Part shown: positions 33,341 through 47,462 of the stretch, piece after piece
How the letters are laid out: each line of letters begins with the position of its first letter
Position numbering within the stretch: the first letter of the stretch is position 1
Assembly (NCBI GenBank): GCA_036785705.1
Contig: JAWUZG010000173.1
Location: 4,139,001-4,203,000 of the forward strand
Direction: 5' to 3'
From: Acanthornis magna
Taxonomy: Eukaryota; Chordata; Aves; Passeriformes; Acanthizidae
DNA: 64,000 nucleotides
The notes under the pieces: generated by a model
Database searches by the model: none
Seen by the model: the letters and a program-made list of their open reading frames with translations, nothing else
What the model was told of the DNA's origin: nothing
Program-made: the position numbers and the translations under genes

Positions 33341-36300
33341 GCTTTTCTTTAGAGCAGGTGTAGCTAGCACTTTATCTATTCCCTGAGAAAAAAAAAAGAG
33401 AATTTGCTCCTCATCCAGGAGTTTTTGCATTACTTATATCAGCATAAATGCTCTCAAGCCAAGCATCAAAGTGATCACAGTAAGAGTCAGTGACTATAAA
33501 TGGGAATGGAATTTGCCTGAAGAGTGTGTGAGTAATCACAGATTTCCATGGACACGTTTGTGTATGCATTTAGCATCAAAGCCTTGAAAAGTTGCTGCTT
33601 TCTATATAGCACACAAGAACTGCTTTTTCAATGGATGGTGCTAATTCCTAACTGTGGAGGGTACAAAAAGAAAGTCTGCCCTGGAAGTTGCAAGAGAAAT
33701 TTAAGTAACTAGATTATAATTCCCCTTTGTCTTGTGGCAAAGACCCTGAGGTCAACCCTTATTTCTTATAAAATGATAACAGTCTGTAACGGCAAGGAAA
33801 GGTCTCAGATTTATCCCTCATCCAAAAAACAATCACTCTGGTGACACTTAATGCCCAGGCACAAGCTGGAAGATTCATTCAGCATTCAAGCACCTACTGA
33901 ATCATCAGGACGATTACAAATCTCTTCAATTTCTTTGCAGTTGTTGTGATTATTGTTATTATTATGATTATTGTTATTACCATGATAACTATTATGGTAG
34001 TACCAAGTTTGTGATAAATTCACTTGATTTCAGGTTTCTAATGTAAGCCATGGGCATTGAAGACCTAATCAGTATAGAGAACAGAGTCTAGGGTTTTATT
34101 CTGTTCTACAAATACAAGTGTGTGTTTTAAGACAAAACAAATGGTATTCTAGACTTCACTGGCTGTTTTGACTAGTATTTTATTGATAATACAACAAATC
34201 TATGTTGCTTGGTATAATATAGATTTGTAAAACAGATATCGAAAGTCCTGCTCCAAAACTGCTTTTCTTCCAGGTGGGAGCACATTGCTATAACATTATA
34301 TGAACTTCTTTTTCAGTGTAGCCTGATGAATTAAAAATCTGAAGATGAGCACACCAGAGATGCTGAATGTAAGATTGATTCTGTTTCTATCCCAGCCTGC
34401 GTAGTCCATGGATAAATAAAGAGGCAAAACCTGGAGATAGAAAATCCCTTCTGAGGGGAAAATGCACTCTGTCGAGTAATGTGTTTAGGTTCACGTCTTC
34501 TGTGCTGCTGTGAGACATTGAGTTTTGCTCCAAGACCTGAGAGTAATCTATGCCTCTAACTAACATCAAGTCCTATGTGACATGCAGGAAAACAAATACA
34601 AGTCCTCTCACTTCTGTCATTAAAACCATAAATAGTGGGATAACAGCTGAAGCTGTGTTTGCCTCAGTTTTAACCTCACACTCTAACATGAGTGTTTGAG
34701 CTCAAATGGTGTTGCAATGGGACAGAGGAATGTACTTGTTCCACGTGGGGATCTCTGTTATGTTAAGAGCAGAAACTAGAAAATCTTGAAACTGGGACAA
34801 GAACTGGCCTAGAAGTCAGATCTCTAGAACACAAAGCTACTTTAAAAATCATAAAACCGATAGGCTTTTTTGGAAAGACACATAGGCCCTGATGCATCTG
34901 CTGTAAATATTGGCAATTAACTCAGACAGGGACACAGGGCCCTTGCCAGTCCCATGGGGAGAGCAAAAGCACTGCCAGGAGAGGTGGAGCTCACCCAATG
35001 TTTCTACCAGACACCGAAGGGAGGAGGATATCTCTCCCCAGTGACTGCTGAGACAACCAGGGAGACTGTGGACTTGACTCTTTTCAGTGTTCAGAGCCAG
35101 TAGAGTCAGAAACTCACATATATGTGTGTAAATATATATATATATATATATATTTGGATGTATGTACATATATATATACGCACTAACTTAGAGCCCCACA
35201 AGTTTACTTTGTAGCACAACTTCATATGGCATGGCAGAGGGTGACAAACCATGACTGAGGTCCTCTTAAAGGCTCTCTTGCATATTTTGGCTTGGACAGA
35301 AAGCTTTTTGAGAGTGTCTGAGCAGAGTTAATCTCCCGCACCTCTCAGATATTCTAGGGTATGATTGAAAGCACTTTTATAGACACGGACTTGTACAGAT
35401 AAAGAAATGTATTGATTCCTGTGCCTTCTCCATGGCATGGTAGGCTTCGTACCTGAGACCATTATCCAAATTACTGTCTGCAATTAATCTTCTGGGCAGT
35501 GTGTAATTACCCAAGGTGTACAGGGCTGAGTTTAAACTAGATAATGACACAGAAGGGCGGCATGGAGGGGGAAGAGAAAGGAACACCAACTCACCATTTT
35601 TTTGCTATGCCTATCAGGAAAGAGGCCCTGGCAAAGGTTGTCTGGTGTCCAGTGATGTTAGGGTTTCAGACAGGGTAAAGGACAAAGCAGAAGCCCTCCA
35701 GACTGTGTATTAAAAATGAATGTGTGTCTTTTCAATGTATTTGTACAGGAGGGAAGAGGGAGGAAAAAAAAAAAGGTGAAACATTCCAGATGCTTGCCTG
35801 CAGTAAAGCATTTCTGGCTGTTAGTTCCAGTAGGTCATTACTGCATTAATTTGGTGTTTAATTAAATGCCTGTGCAACAGACCATTTATTTGTTATCTAA
35901 TATTAGCTTTAGTTCTTATCAATTAAATGCTAGCTGAGGGCTTGATTCACTTACGTTTTATGTTCCCTTACACTCTATTTTTTATAAACAAAAAACAAGG
36001 ACTCTACACAGGGAGAAGATTTACACCCCCAAATTTCACAGTGTGTATAATGCAATATGCTGAAGTGCTCAGGCAGAAGGTGCTGAGACAAAGGGAGGGT
36101 TTTTTTTAAGAAAAGGAAACAGGCATCTTGTTTTCAAACAAGTGAGAAACTAACTGAGCTACACAAAAAAATCCCTCTTATGGTGTATTTCCAGTGATGG
36201 TCTAAGCTGGATCATTATTTTCATTGTGAATTTTTTTAATTCTAGGAAGTCATATTTAGAACAATGAGACTTTCTTCTGGCTCTTCTTTCAGAATACCCA

Positions 36301-36607
36301 TTTTCCCTTCCCCAAAGAAGAGGAATCCGTGCCACATATTCGAAAGCTGTGCTCCATCTAAGCCTCAATGCCTTTCATGGATACTTATTACCTTGCAGGA
36401 CTCGAAAAAATTCTTAATGTTGAAAAGTCACTAATGTTGGAGTTTTTTGTGTGATTTATTGCTCATAATAGTTGCACAAAAGTGTCAGATTGGAGGGTTC
36501 TCCAGGTTATAGAAATGTTGGGCTGTTCTCTCAGAGGCTGAAGTTTCAGAACTCCAAGTCCAGCTGCTCCCACTGAAAAGAGCTGGCTAAAGCAAGTCCT
36601 GACTAAT
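33341..36607. other. Non-coding with AT-rich simple repeats
   Basis: Holds an imperfect ATT-type trinucleotide stretch (33948-34003) and AT dinucleotide arrays (35133-35152 and 35168-35178). 35790-35930 is AT-rich with several ATTA/TTAATTAAA words and complex flanks, the look of a vertebrate conserved enhancer, but nothing here shows conservation. No genes recognised. Confidence 0.5.
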
Positions 36608-36842
36608 GACTTTAAACTGGAAAAAGGTAGTTTTAGATAAGGTATCAGGAAGAAATTCTTCCCTGGGAGGGTGGTGAGACCCTGACCCAGAGAAGCTGTG
36701 GCTGCCACATCCTTGGCAGTGTTCAAGACCAGGCTGGATGGGCTTGGAGCAACCTGGGATAGTGGAAGGTGTCCCTGCCCATGGCAGGGATTGGGACTGG
36801 ATCATCTTTAAGGTCCCTTCCAACCCAAACCCTCCTGTGATG
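36608..36842 (+). mobile_element. CR1 LINE 3' end, well preserved
   Basis: GACTTTAAACTGGAAAAAGG, TATCAGGAAGAAATTCTTCC, CTGGGAGGGTGGTGAGACCC, GACCAGGCTGGATGGGCTTG, AGCAACCTGGGATAGTGGAA, GGTGTCCCTGCCCATGGCAG and AGGTCCCTTCCAACCCAAAC match the CR1 3' region closely. It is one of the least diverged copies in the window. Confidence 0.94.
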
Positions 36843-38245
36843 ACTTGTTCAGATGTTGGAAGAATATCTAGAGGTCCTTTCCACTAAACATTCAAAATAG
36901 AGCTGCCGTGCCTGTCCTTGTGAATTGGAACAGTTAAACCTCTGTTTTGTGCACATCTTCCCAAAAAGGAGTGTCTGTGCAGTCCTGCCAGACTGTCTTT
37001 GCATACAATGCCAAATCTCTCTGTACACCTCTGGTTGATTTGGTTTGGAGGCTTGACTCATCTCATCTTGCATCTGGATTTTAGGGTAAAGTATCCCAGA
37101 ACAAGTGCCATGATAATAAATCTACAGGGCACCACTGATCTTTCAAACTCAGGCTGGACACAAAAGTCCCTGTGCCCCATTTCTTACTTGGTGTGCTATA
37201 CTATGGTACATAACCTGTTAAGTCCTGAGTGTTTCACAGTAATGGCCTGTTAATTGGGTGAGAAAGACACTTTAGAAAAGTAATTATTAAATTTTATTAT
37301 CAGAGCATGCCTTCTTGTAGTGGGAACGGTTTTTTTAGACCCAGTTTGGAAGGTATGCTTTGATCAGTAATGCAATCTAAATGAATAGTCAGATCTATCT
37401 AACTATCTCAGAGTCTCAAGAGTGGTGGCCTCTATTTTGGCTGTCTTTCTTCTGTGATAAATGCTGAACACCATTTTAAAATTGAGCCTTTTCTGCTTTT
37501 CTACAAGTAACTATTTGAATCATTTCAAAAATATATTAAATTATACATCTAAAATAAATTTCCTATGGATTTTATGAAATTCATTCTTTTTGTGAATTTG
37601 AAAGTCACTTTCCTAACAGGTGTGGTAAAGCCTAGTAAAATCAGATTGACTCTCACTGTCTCAGTCCAATTAAAGGCTGCATTCAGAAGTCAATCATTGT
37701 GAAATTGTTGCAGTTTTTGAAGCAGCCACCTAAGAGTCACATTTAAAAGAAACCTCACAGCTGAAATTCAGGATGCATTCTAAACATACTTGACGTAATG
37801 CTTTGCAATGACATAGTTAAGTCCAAAATAATTTATTACAACCCAAGCAATGGAGAAATATGGATAAGGCAAAACCTTTTGGTTGGCAGATGATAGATCT
37901 ATGTCCAATGTTGTCATCATATTATTATTTTGGATTCATCAAACTGAATTCTTAAGCAGTTTGTAAGAAATCAGTGGAAAAAAAATTAGCTTATTACATG
38001 TGCTATTTTTTTTTTTTTTTTTTTTTTTGCCTACAGTTTGCAGGCAGATAAGGTTTCACAGAAGTCAAAGAGTAGAGACCATAGTCGAGCCCAGGATTTG
38101 ACAAAAAAGAGTGCAGTTTCTATTGACAGCAGTGAAGCTGAGAAGCAGGATCACCCTTAAGAGGTAGACATTTGTTGGTCTCTGTGGCATTGGAAGGCAT
38201 TAAATACTGTGATACAGTGGGAATTGCAGTGCTCTACATAGAGCC

Positions 38246-38275
38246 GAATTGGATCAAATCGAATTGAATCAAATC
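38246..38275 (+). repeat. 15-bp tandem duplication
   Basis: GAATTGGATCAAATC is followed directly by GAATTGAATCAAATC, with one difference in 15. Confidence 0.9.
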
Positions 38276-40112
38276 AGCTAGAATAGCAGTCTTGCAGAAA
38301 ACAGCAGATGTTTACATGATTTGCTCAGCTGAAATCCAAAATCTGAGCCACAACAGTGACTGAGAAACACCCAGCAAGGTCAAATCTTCTGGCTCCTAAT
38401 AACATTTATATGAGTACAGCCAACACAATTATCAGACTGATAGGGACCATTCTGCCTACTGAAAGACGTTTTTGTGTGGCGTTTAACAAGAGAAAAAAGA
38501 AAGAACGGTAACAAAGGGTACAGGGAAAAGAAGGAGTACTCACTGAAAAGGACTCAAAAAGCAAAAGTGATAAGGCAAGTGGGACTGAAGTAGAGAGATT
38601 TGGGGTAATAAAAAAAGTGGATCTCTGGGTCTAAAAAATGTGGGGAACAGAGATGAAGGTTTCTGAAAAGATGTGGAGAACAGGCTAAAAGATGAAAGAT
38701 TACAATCTCCCACATTACACAATGCTGATGGAAAATACATTCATAAATGTAGAAAGCCAGAATGAAATGCAAGGCTAGCCTGAGCCCTCACTCTCCCCTC
38801 CAATGCAGACTCCATAGACAGATCCTCGCACAAGAAGAAGTTAATACAGAGGACAGACTGCACAAAGACAACATTTCAATAGCAGAATGAGTAGGAGACC
38901 TCAAAAACAGGGGTGAAAAAATGAAGACACTTTGTAGAAGGAGCTGAATGCTCTGTATTAAAGGGGGCTGAGAGAGTGAAAAAGCCCTTAAATCCATCTG
39001 ATGAAAGTCCCCAGTGAAACAGATGCAGTGAGGAAGGGAATGTATGCTCCAATTAAGGTCTGACATGAAAGGACCAACACATCTCCCTTGCGAGCACATC
39101 CAAAAGGCAAGGTGAAAACATTCTGGGGATGGAAGTTCAAGGGGGTCTACTGTGTCGAATCTCATTAGGTCCAGATGGATATCAAACTGGTGGATGTTTT
39201 CAGAATTATCTGTGTCAAAACTGTTGACAATTCTGTGAACTTACAGCCCTTTTTACTTCTGTGTACTGAGTGCCACATCACCTTCCTATCCCATTTGCTG
39301 TTTTTGCTTTGGTTTTTCTTGCAAATCCTTATCATTGGGTAGTTAATATACCTTAAAACTAAAATCCCAGTGGATTTCAGACATTAGATTACCACTGTGA
39401 GGTAAAGTATGGGAATTTAATGTTCACCTCACGTGCCTCTTTCTCAACAAAACTACTGCTTGTTCTTTACATAGATGAGCTGAGCTAATTAGCTTGTTTC
39501 CAGTGAAACAAATAAATAAACATATGCCCCACTTCTGTGAAAGAAGTCAATGAGGAGAGTAAACTGCAACCTTATGTGCAGTTGTAGTACTGGAGCTCTC
39601 CACACAGAAATGGTTTTTAAATTCCTTCATCTTGTAATGACTTCAGCTTTTTAAGACTGGTGGAAGTTTTGCCATTAGTGTCAACTAGTAGATGTACAAA
39701 AATAGGCTTTATTCAAAAAACCAGGGAAATGAGTGGTGTATGAAGTATCGCTAGTGCAAGGGCTGTCATTTAAACCCGACATAAACTGAAGGAATGAAAC
39801 ATGAATGACTTTTATATCACACGTGATTTTTCATAAAATTGTGTTACATAAAATTTAAAAGGCTTTGCTGGTTTTAACAGGTCAGTCTTCAATAAAGTGT
39901 GACACAATATTTGTGTCCTCAAAAGAGTGAGTGGGAGGTCTCATCCCATGTTCCTGGATCCCTAAATGCCCTCATATGAAAAGCCTGACAGCTGGGGTAT
40001 GATGCAGCTAAAAAGCAGATTATCTCCATTGTCCTTTCTTATCTGCACTGCTTTCCCTTTCCTAACGTGGGGGAGGGTGGAGCTGCTAGCAAGAGAGGAA
40101 CTATATGGCTAA

Positions 40113-40120
40113 TGACGTCA
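40113..40120. promoter_or_regulatory. Perfect CRE palindrome
   Basis: TGACGTCA is the full cAMP-response-element consensus. It contains a CpG, which is scarce in this region. No promoter or CpG island is next to it, so it is only a candidate factor site. Confidence 0.25.
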
Positions 40121-41465
40121 AAGACTGAGATGCTCAGATATCAGTATTCATAGAAAACATGTTAATATATTTTAAAGAAAAAGAAAACACTGCATGCCTC
40201 CAACATTTCCCTGGAAATGTGTCTCAAAACTTCTCATTTCTCCTCTAACTGGTTTTAAATAAAAGCAAGTTCATGTCACTCTGAATTAGATCAACATCAA
40301 AATGAACGAGTAAATAAGGAAAGAAATTATTTATGTGACGTTTTATTTCACAAGCACTATTGCCACTGATGAAGAAATTGCTATTCTTTACCGGAATCAT
40401 TAATAGCTCTTTTCTCTCCTGTCCTCACACGCTGTGTGTTGTATGGCTCTGTTGTCCATTTCTCCTTCCCAACTGACTCACCACCAGCACTCTATCAGAG
40501 CTGTTATTCCAAGAGCAGTGGCCCATAAAACGAAGATAACAAGTCCCAACTCCCAGCAAGCTTTTCCTTGTCAATGAGAGATTAAAAATAACGGTTGGGG
40601 GCTATGCAATGATATTTGCTGCTAACTTTACAAATTTTCACCCAGAGCACCTGAGAATTTTTACCCCTTTCTAATCTTCTGCAATAGCTGGAATATCTCC
40701 TCATTAGGTTTCATTGCGCAGGACAAAATGGTGGCATATGGCTTTTCTGTTCAGAAAATATATCATTAAAATAGGTATGCAGGTTATCATGTTGGTGTAG
40801 CTCCCTGCGTAGGCAGATGGAAAGGATTTTAGGTAAGCTCTAAAGTTACATATGAAATGCTCACTCTGTCACTTTATGATTCTTTGTACAAACCATCGGG
40901 CAGACTCACAGGGAAAGTGATGAAAATGAAAGTCCACATCCTTTTGCTGTAGATTTCTATGAATGCATACAAATAAACATATGTTACTGCAACAGCAGTG
41001 CTGCAAAGTCTCATCTGCTATGTCTGTCTCTTAAGACGGCCATGTCTTTTCTGATATCCTCCTTTGATTTAATTTCTTAAAATCCCTCTCAGAACAGACA
41101 CAAGTTTGTCAAGAGTCTTCTTAACATTCTACCTGCTAAAACCTCTTAAAATTCTCTTAGCTGGAAGGACTAAATTCAGGCCAAACCCCAGGCTGTTACT
41201 CACTCCCCTCTAAAACCCAGTGTAAGCATCACATTAACCTCAGGGTTCTCCAGATAAGACTATTCTTTGGTAGATTTGCCAGGGCATATTCAGATTGACT
41301 TGACATTTGACTGCAAAGTGTTTGTATCTCAGTGCAAGCATTGAATCATTTTGATAGAGCTATTTAGCACAATGTTTCTAAGCAAGTTTTCTGCTTAAAT
41401 CCTGGCTATTCCAGGCTTCCACAGTCAACTGTTCTCCCCACCTTATAAATAAAGAAACATGGCAG

Positions 41466-41666
41466 GAAAAAGAAGAAGGAGAGGGAGAGACAGAGAAGGA
41501 GAAGGAGAAGGAGAAGGAGAAGGAGAAGGAGAAGGAGAAGGAGAAGGAGAAGGAGAAGGAGAAGGAGAAGGAGAAGGAGAAGGAGAAGGAGAAGGAGAAG
41601 GAGAGAAAGAGAGAAGGAGAAGGAGAAGGAGGAGAAGGAGGAGAAGGAGAAGAGGAAGAAGAAGAC
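41466..41666 (+). repeat. Purine tract with perfect (GAAGGA)18 core
   Basis: About 200 bases of A and G with one early C. The core at 41495-41604 is an uninterrupted hexamer array, flanked by imperfect GAG/GGA/GAA units. Open frames (Gly-Glu forward, poly-Leu reverse) are artefacts of the hexamer. The homopurine strand has mirror symmetry, a known feature of triplex-forming DNA. Confidence 0.97.
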
Positions 41667-44600
41667 TAACGATTGCTGGTTGTCCTGTGGCACTGTAGAT
41701 TATTAGGAAAAGGACCTAACAATTTCAGTAAACATTATTTCTTCATTTTTAATAGATGTCCCTTTTGCTGTGAGAATTGCAAACATTTGACTGAGCTCAG
41801 AGCACTGACAGAAGGTCAGAAGTGACTCCTGGCTCTTGCTGACTGCAAATACTGCAAGCAAAATCTAAAGCTGCACCTTCCTGTAAATGCTGGCACATAA
41901 TGGCCAACTATATATGCCTTTTTTTTTTTTTTTTTAAGGAAAATGGCTCTTAAGTGTTTCACTAATGATCTTGTAATTTTGGATGAAACATCAGTCATTG
42001 ACTAATCACAAGTTGAGCTACTTTCTTCTCGTCCAAGTAGCTGATGTGTGGCTCAGAATATCTTCATCTGCACCACAGAAACTCTGTTTACCCAACAGAC
42101 TTTTACCAACAAAAATTAGGGATTAATTCAATAAGTCTCAGTAATCTATATCAGTTACTCCAGAGGTTAACTTGTATTTATGACCGTTCAATAACCACAT
42201 TATTTTGAAAAGGTATAATAAAATAAAGTAATGTGTTTACTTTTTAGATTTTTTTTTAAGAATCAGAATCATAAAATCTAATTTTTATTTCTGTTTTCTC
42301 TGTACAGAATTGGATTTGTGCGAGTCAGAATGAAGATGAACACTAGGTAGATATTTCAGTCAGCTCCTATGTAACACTAAAGAATAAAGACATGCCATTG
42401 CTTTGCCATTCTTAGTGGATGCACAGTATCCATTCTGAAATTTGAGCTGTATTAGGCCAAAAACTCTCTTCTGGATTTTCAGCCCATATTTCATACCTGG
42501 ATCCTTTATATTAGACTAAACTTGAAGCAGAAATCCACGTAAAACAAAAATTTGGATGAGACATTCGTATAAGATGAGGATTTTTGGTTTGGTCAATTAA
42601 TAACAAACGAATTCTATAACTTAGAGAGCAAAATACCTTTTACACCACCACACTGAGATATCACCTTGGTTCCCCCAAATATCACTTATACACATGGCCA
42701 GTGTACACAGACTACTGAAGCACCAGCTAAATATGTCCAGAGCATCCAGTGACACTGAATATACTCAAAATTGTTCTGATAGGACAAGAGATCCCTCAGT
42801 GATTGACTGACACCGAATTTTCATCCTGTCTTCCCAAGGGGAAAATAAGGACAAACAGATACACAAAAAAGAGAATCAGAAATGCAGAAGAATGACAGAC
42901 ATTCAGCTTGCAAACTGGATCTGTCAGAGCCAAGGATACGGCCCTAGGGTTGGGTTAGCTTCATGGTCCACATCAAATATCTCTGCTGTCATGGAGGCAC
43001 ATGTTTTTGGCTGTCATGAATGGTACACAGCGATGATGCTCAGGTGAAGTGACTTGTAAACACTTATCTGTGACTGAGCTTTCTCACTGATGGATGGCAA
43101 AAAGAATAACAATAGAGACTGTTCTGTTTCATCCAGGATTGAATGGAATCATTGCAAGCATATACGTTTCCAAAATATAGTTGGAAAAATCCCCCTGCAG
43201 GTGGAATTAACAAAGACTCCAAATTTCTTTTTTCTGCACATTTCCATTATATTTCAGAAAAAAAAAAAAAGTCAGGGGCAATTGCAAGGACAGCAGGAAG
43301 AAACAACGTGTGGACATAATCTCAAACTGTGGTTGCATTTAAGTATAGGAGTGAAATCAGACTTGTTTGAGAAAGTGAATCAGAATTAAAACCAAAACCA
43401 AACCAAACCAACAAACAGCCATCCACCAGAAATACTGCTATACAACCTGAAAAACCTGATAGTCATAGTAGTTGTTTGAATCTTAGACTTAGCCTCAAAT
43501 CCTGCACATTATTAAATCCCTGTGCTTCTCTTTATGGAATAAAGGACTTAAATGTGCTGTAATATATCAAGTAAGCATCTTCATACCATTTATGATTTTT
43601 GAGGTATAGAATACTCGGACATGAACCATTTTTTTCAATGTGGATCTTTAAAATCCTATTATCTTTCTTTCCCTCTTTCCCTCTTTCTCTTCTCTTCTTT
43701 TATCAGATCAGCATTTTGTTTGGTCAAGTTCTTTTGACCTGCTCGGTGTGAGATACCTAGGCTGGGGAACAGATATTGCTAGATCACTTGTTAAAATAAT
43801 ATTCACTGATGTCCAGGCAACTGGAAACCTTGAAGCACATGATAATAAAGTAGAAAACATACTCAGCACATGTGAAAGCATGTTTTCATTTGTGCTTGCT
43901 AAACACTGATGCAAAAGAACCTAAACCAATTACTTCAACCTTCATTCACCTTTTAGGTTGAACTCAGATGACCACTGATTTTGGAGTATAGCCAGAACAT
44001 ATAAATTAAAGACACTTCTGCCCAATACCCAGCTGCTTCTTAGAGTGACAGAACTCTGGGGCTTTGCCATGTTGAACACTGGCAGATGAAAACACTCAAG
44101 AGAGGGAGCCAGGTTTCCAAAATTCTATTAAGTACTTTTGCTGCAGACTTACATGTGAATTTGGGTCATCCCTTCTAAAATGTGGAGTTTGATATTCAGC
44201 AAGCTAAATGGTTTCTAATGCAGTTAAGTAATGTTCCAAGCAGATATTTAGCTCCAGATTAAACTCCCTCCATTTCTGTGACTAAAACGTGCTCCTGTGT
44301 CCATGGATGGTTTGAAGATACAAGTCTTTGACCTAAGTGTCATCGCCTCGTGACATTCTGAGCTCATCACCCCCTGCTTCCCCCAGGCTCTTGGTGCCTC
44401 TCCAGAAGGGCATCGATCTCCTGTAGATGTTCTGTCACTGGTGAATGTCCCAGAGACAAAAGGAGGTTAGAAGTTGCTCTGGGTGACTATGCATAGACAA
44501 CTAAATGTTCTCCCCAGTGTTTAGCCAGCTTGACCTACATTCAATTATACTGAGAGAGATTGTTGCCAGAACGCTCATGTAAGGCTTAAAAGAATGTACT

Positions 44601-45344
44601 TTCACTATTATTTGACAGCTGTAGGGACAGAAGAGCCAAGGTTATTACCTCACTTGAATAATTTAGGTTTTTGAAAACTTTTAAGGTCTTAAAATTGGAT
44701 TTTGTGGTGAAACCAAGACTTTCAGGCAGGTCTTCCATGTTTATGTCTAATTATGTTCCATGTGAAGCGAGATGTGATCACGTAGCATTGAAGTAGACAG
44801 ATATTTACACATGGGCATATAGTTGGCTCTTGGTGGTAATTGTTATTATGGCATTATTTGAGGCCAACCAGTTTTCCAACCCTCAAAAAAAAAAAAAAAA
44901 AGTAGAGTAAAATGTTATCTCTTTATTGCTAAGACTCTTTGAAAATGAAAAATATTGATTATTTTATCATTTTTTCTGGTAGATAAGAAGAATCTGGACA
45001 GTCAGTAATTCAAAGTGTTACCATTTTTGTGCAGAAATTTATTGCATTTCTGACAATGAGATACTTAGAGATCTACAGGGATTTGTTCGGAGTTTATTAA
45101 AAACCTTGGGGTGCAGGTTGGTGTAGAAGCTTGTTCTTTTTTCCCAGGCAATCCTAGAAGAGAAAGTCATAAAGTGCTATGCTGAAAAATGTTTGGGAAG
45201 GAACACCACACACTCACAAAAATCCGTCATTGGTGAAATCTGAAATATAGGGTGTGTAAGTAGCACTACTGCCAAAATACAGTAAATTTCTGAGCTGGGT
45301 TTTGAGTTCTGCTGTTCATCCCTTGGGGCTTTTGAAAAACCAGC
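41667..45344. other. Non-coding, homopolymers only
   Basis: Holds a T-run (about 41919-41936), an A-run near 43258-43270, an A/C tract (43386-43417) and an A17 run (44885-44901). No genes or interspersed repeats recognised. Confidence 0.6.
43386..43417 (+). repeat. Short A/C tract
   Basis: AAAACC and AAACC units, the same make-up as the long tract at 14806-15245. Confidence 0.85.
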
Positions 45345-45452
45345 TTAGTATCCAGGTCTTTGAGCGGGTGGCATTCCTTCCATAGCAGGGGTTTGGAACT
45401 AGATAATCTGCCAGGTCCCTTCCAGCCCAAACCATTCTATGTTTCTGTGGTT
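45345..45452 (+). mobile_element. CR1 LINE 3' terminus
   Basis: CCTTCCATAGCAGGGGTTTG, GAACTAGATAATCTGCCAGG, TCCCTTCCAGCCCAAACCAT and TCTATGTTTCTGTGG give the last ~105 bases of a CR1 copy with its octamer end. Confidence 0.9.
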
Positions 45453-46902
45453 CTCTCTTTAGTGGGTTACTTTCTCGAGAAGAAAGTGTTGGTTTTGTTT
45501 TTGTTTTTTTAAGGCAACATTAGGAACAGAGTTGCAATTTTTGACTTCAGTCCTTTAAGTATTTATTTTCTCTGTCTGGACTAGTGCTTTTAAAACACAG
45601 GAAGGACTGAATATGTGTGTATGTCAGGGAGAGAAAGGAAGAAGAGAGACAAACTGAGAGATCACTTCTGCATCAGACATCCAACTTCAGGCATATTCTT
45701 TTTCACCATAGTTTGTTCCATGATGTGCAGCAGAAGAAACAGGTCCAACCAGAGATGTGAGATCACCCACTTCAGATACCTTTTAGTTATTAGCTAAGAT
45801 AGTGAAATCTTTCATCAGAACTTGCCTCCCACCATCCCCAGATGGTGAGACCCTTAGTAACACAAAGCTATGAAGCACCAAGAGCCAGCCTAAAACATTA
45901 TAAAACAAATACGAAATTATAGAACATGCTTTATGACATGCAGTGTTTTGCAGCCAAATATTCCATTGCAGTTTTGAGCAGCACAATATAATTTAAGTAC
46001 ATGAGCATCTGTCTAGCCCTTACTTATCTATTCAATGTCCTGTCTTCTTTCAGATTCCTCTCCCCTTCCAGTTTTTAATATTTGGAATAATTTTTATGTT
46101 TGGCAGCAGCAGATGGATCCTAAATACCTGTAAAGTCATTAGTTTAATAACACAATTGGTAAGTACAGTCATCCTCAGTGAAGGGCAACTGTTACAATTA
46201 TCTCACTAATTTCACTGTGCAAATGCATCATGTCAGGGACAGCATCTGAAAATCATTTAATTCATTTGAATATCATATTCATTATCGATAATACGTGTAC
46301 CCTCATTCTTTGGTTTACAGGCAGAAGAAAAGAGCAAAAAAAAAAGACAAAAAAAAAATGCAAGGAAAAAAGAAAAATAAAAAGCAAGAAAAAACCCAAA
46401 ACACAGACCCCCAGAAAGTCTTGACTTTTAAAAATAAATTATAAAATTAGTTGATGAACAAAATTAATCCAAACTGACTTGAATTTGAATTCTGTCAGAT
46501 GAGTAAAAAGTGCCCTAGGTATATAAACAAGCTTTGGTAATAAATAACAATGCAGCAAGCCAAGGGGAAAGTGTTTATAAAAGGGATTTGTGTTTGGTGT
46601 ATTCTCATTTGGCAGTCTCATTAATGATTTAGAAGAAGGTGTAAACACCACATTCATGATTTTAGGGAATGCTGGTGTGCTACAAATGCCAATGAGTTAA
46701 AAAAAAAAAAAAAGAAAAGAAAGCAAGAGAAGTAACTCTGTAAAAAGTCTTCTGTGTCTCTGTGTCTTGGGCTAAAAAGGAATATTTTCTCTTCTCTCAT
46801 GTCCCTAGCTCTTCTTCTGTCTTAATTTTCTCAGAATCTGTGCAGAGCCATTGTTATGTTTCTTAAACTGTTCGCCTCTAATAATGCAAGTTCCGCCATT
46901 TT

Positions 46903-46952
46903 TCTCACTTATTTTTTTGTTAGAGTTTGTCTCACTTATTTTTTTGTTAGAG
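46903..46952 (+). repeat. 23-bp duplication, 27-bp period
   Basis: TCTCACTTATTTTTTTGTTAGAG (listed only to mark the unit ends TCTCACTTA…TTAGAG) occurs identically at 46903-46925 and 46930-46952, separated by TTTG. Identity suggests a recent event. Confidence 0.93.
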
Positions 46953-47431
46953 AGCTAAAGAACATATAAAATAAGAATGTGGAGATGTGAACTTAACTAC
47001 CACTGTGGTTTGTGTGTTGGGTGAACAGTGAAACTCTGCCTTTTGGTGCACAGGTGTCTAAACCCAAGTGAAGAAAGGCTTCTCTGACAATAAGGTGATT
47101 GTCAACAGCAAATTATGTCCTGTAGTCATCAAAATGTTTGTTCAATGTTTAAAATGAATGTTTGGAAGTGTTGCAATGGAAATACAGAAGTCTAGGGTGG
47201 AATGTGCATCTTTGGCAATCTTGAGGGCCAGTAATCATACAGGGCCACTTCAACCACATTTACACCCAAAAAACTGGTCAATGGATTCCTTCCATGCCTT
47301 GCTGACTTTTACATAATACTTGTTATTTAATTGTTAAATGCAATTCTCTGGAGGAAAACTTTCACTGATTATATGTCAGCTCTTTCTGTAAGGTCTACAG
47401 CTGTCTTATTTATACAGCTATGTAAGGCTTT

Positions 47432-47435
<4 letters not shown>

Positions 47436-47462
<27 letters not shown>

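Larger units (their letters stand above)
36843..41465. other. Non-coding; small duplications only
   Basis: Holds a T23 run (38006-38028), a 15-bp tandem duplication (38246-38275) and a CRE motif (40113-40120). The 125-codon minus frame at 38788-39165 has no recognisable domain. Confidence 0.55.

Noticed and set aside
41406..41698. Gly-Glu repeat protein forward and poly-Leu protein in reverse
   Set aside because: Direct translation of the GAAGGA hexamer array and its complement.
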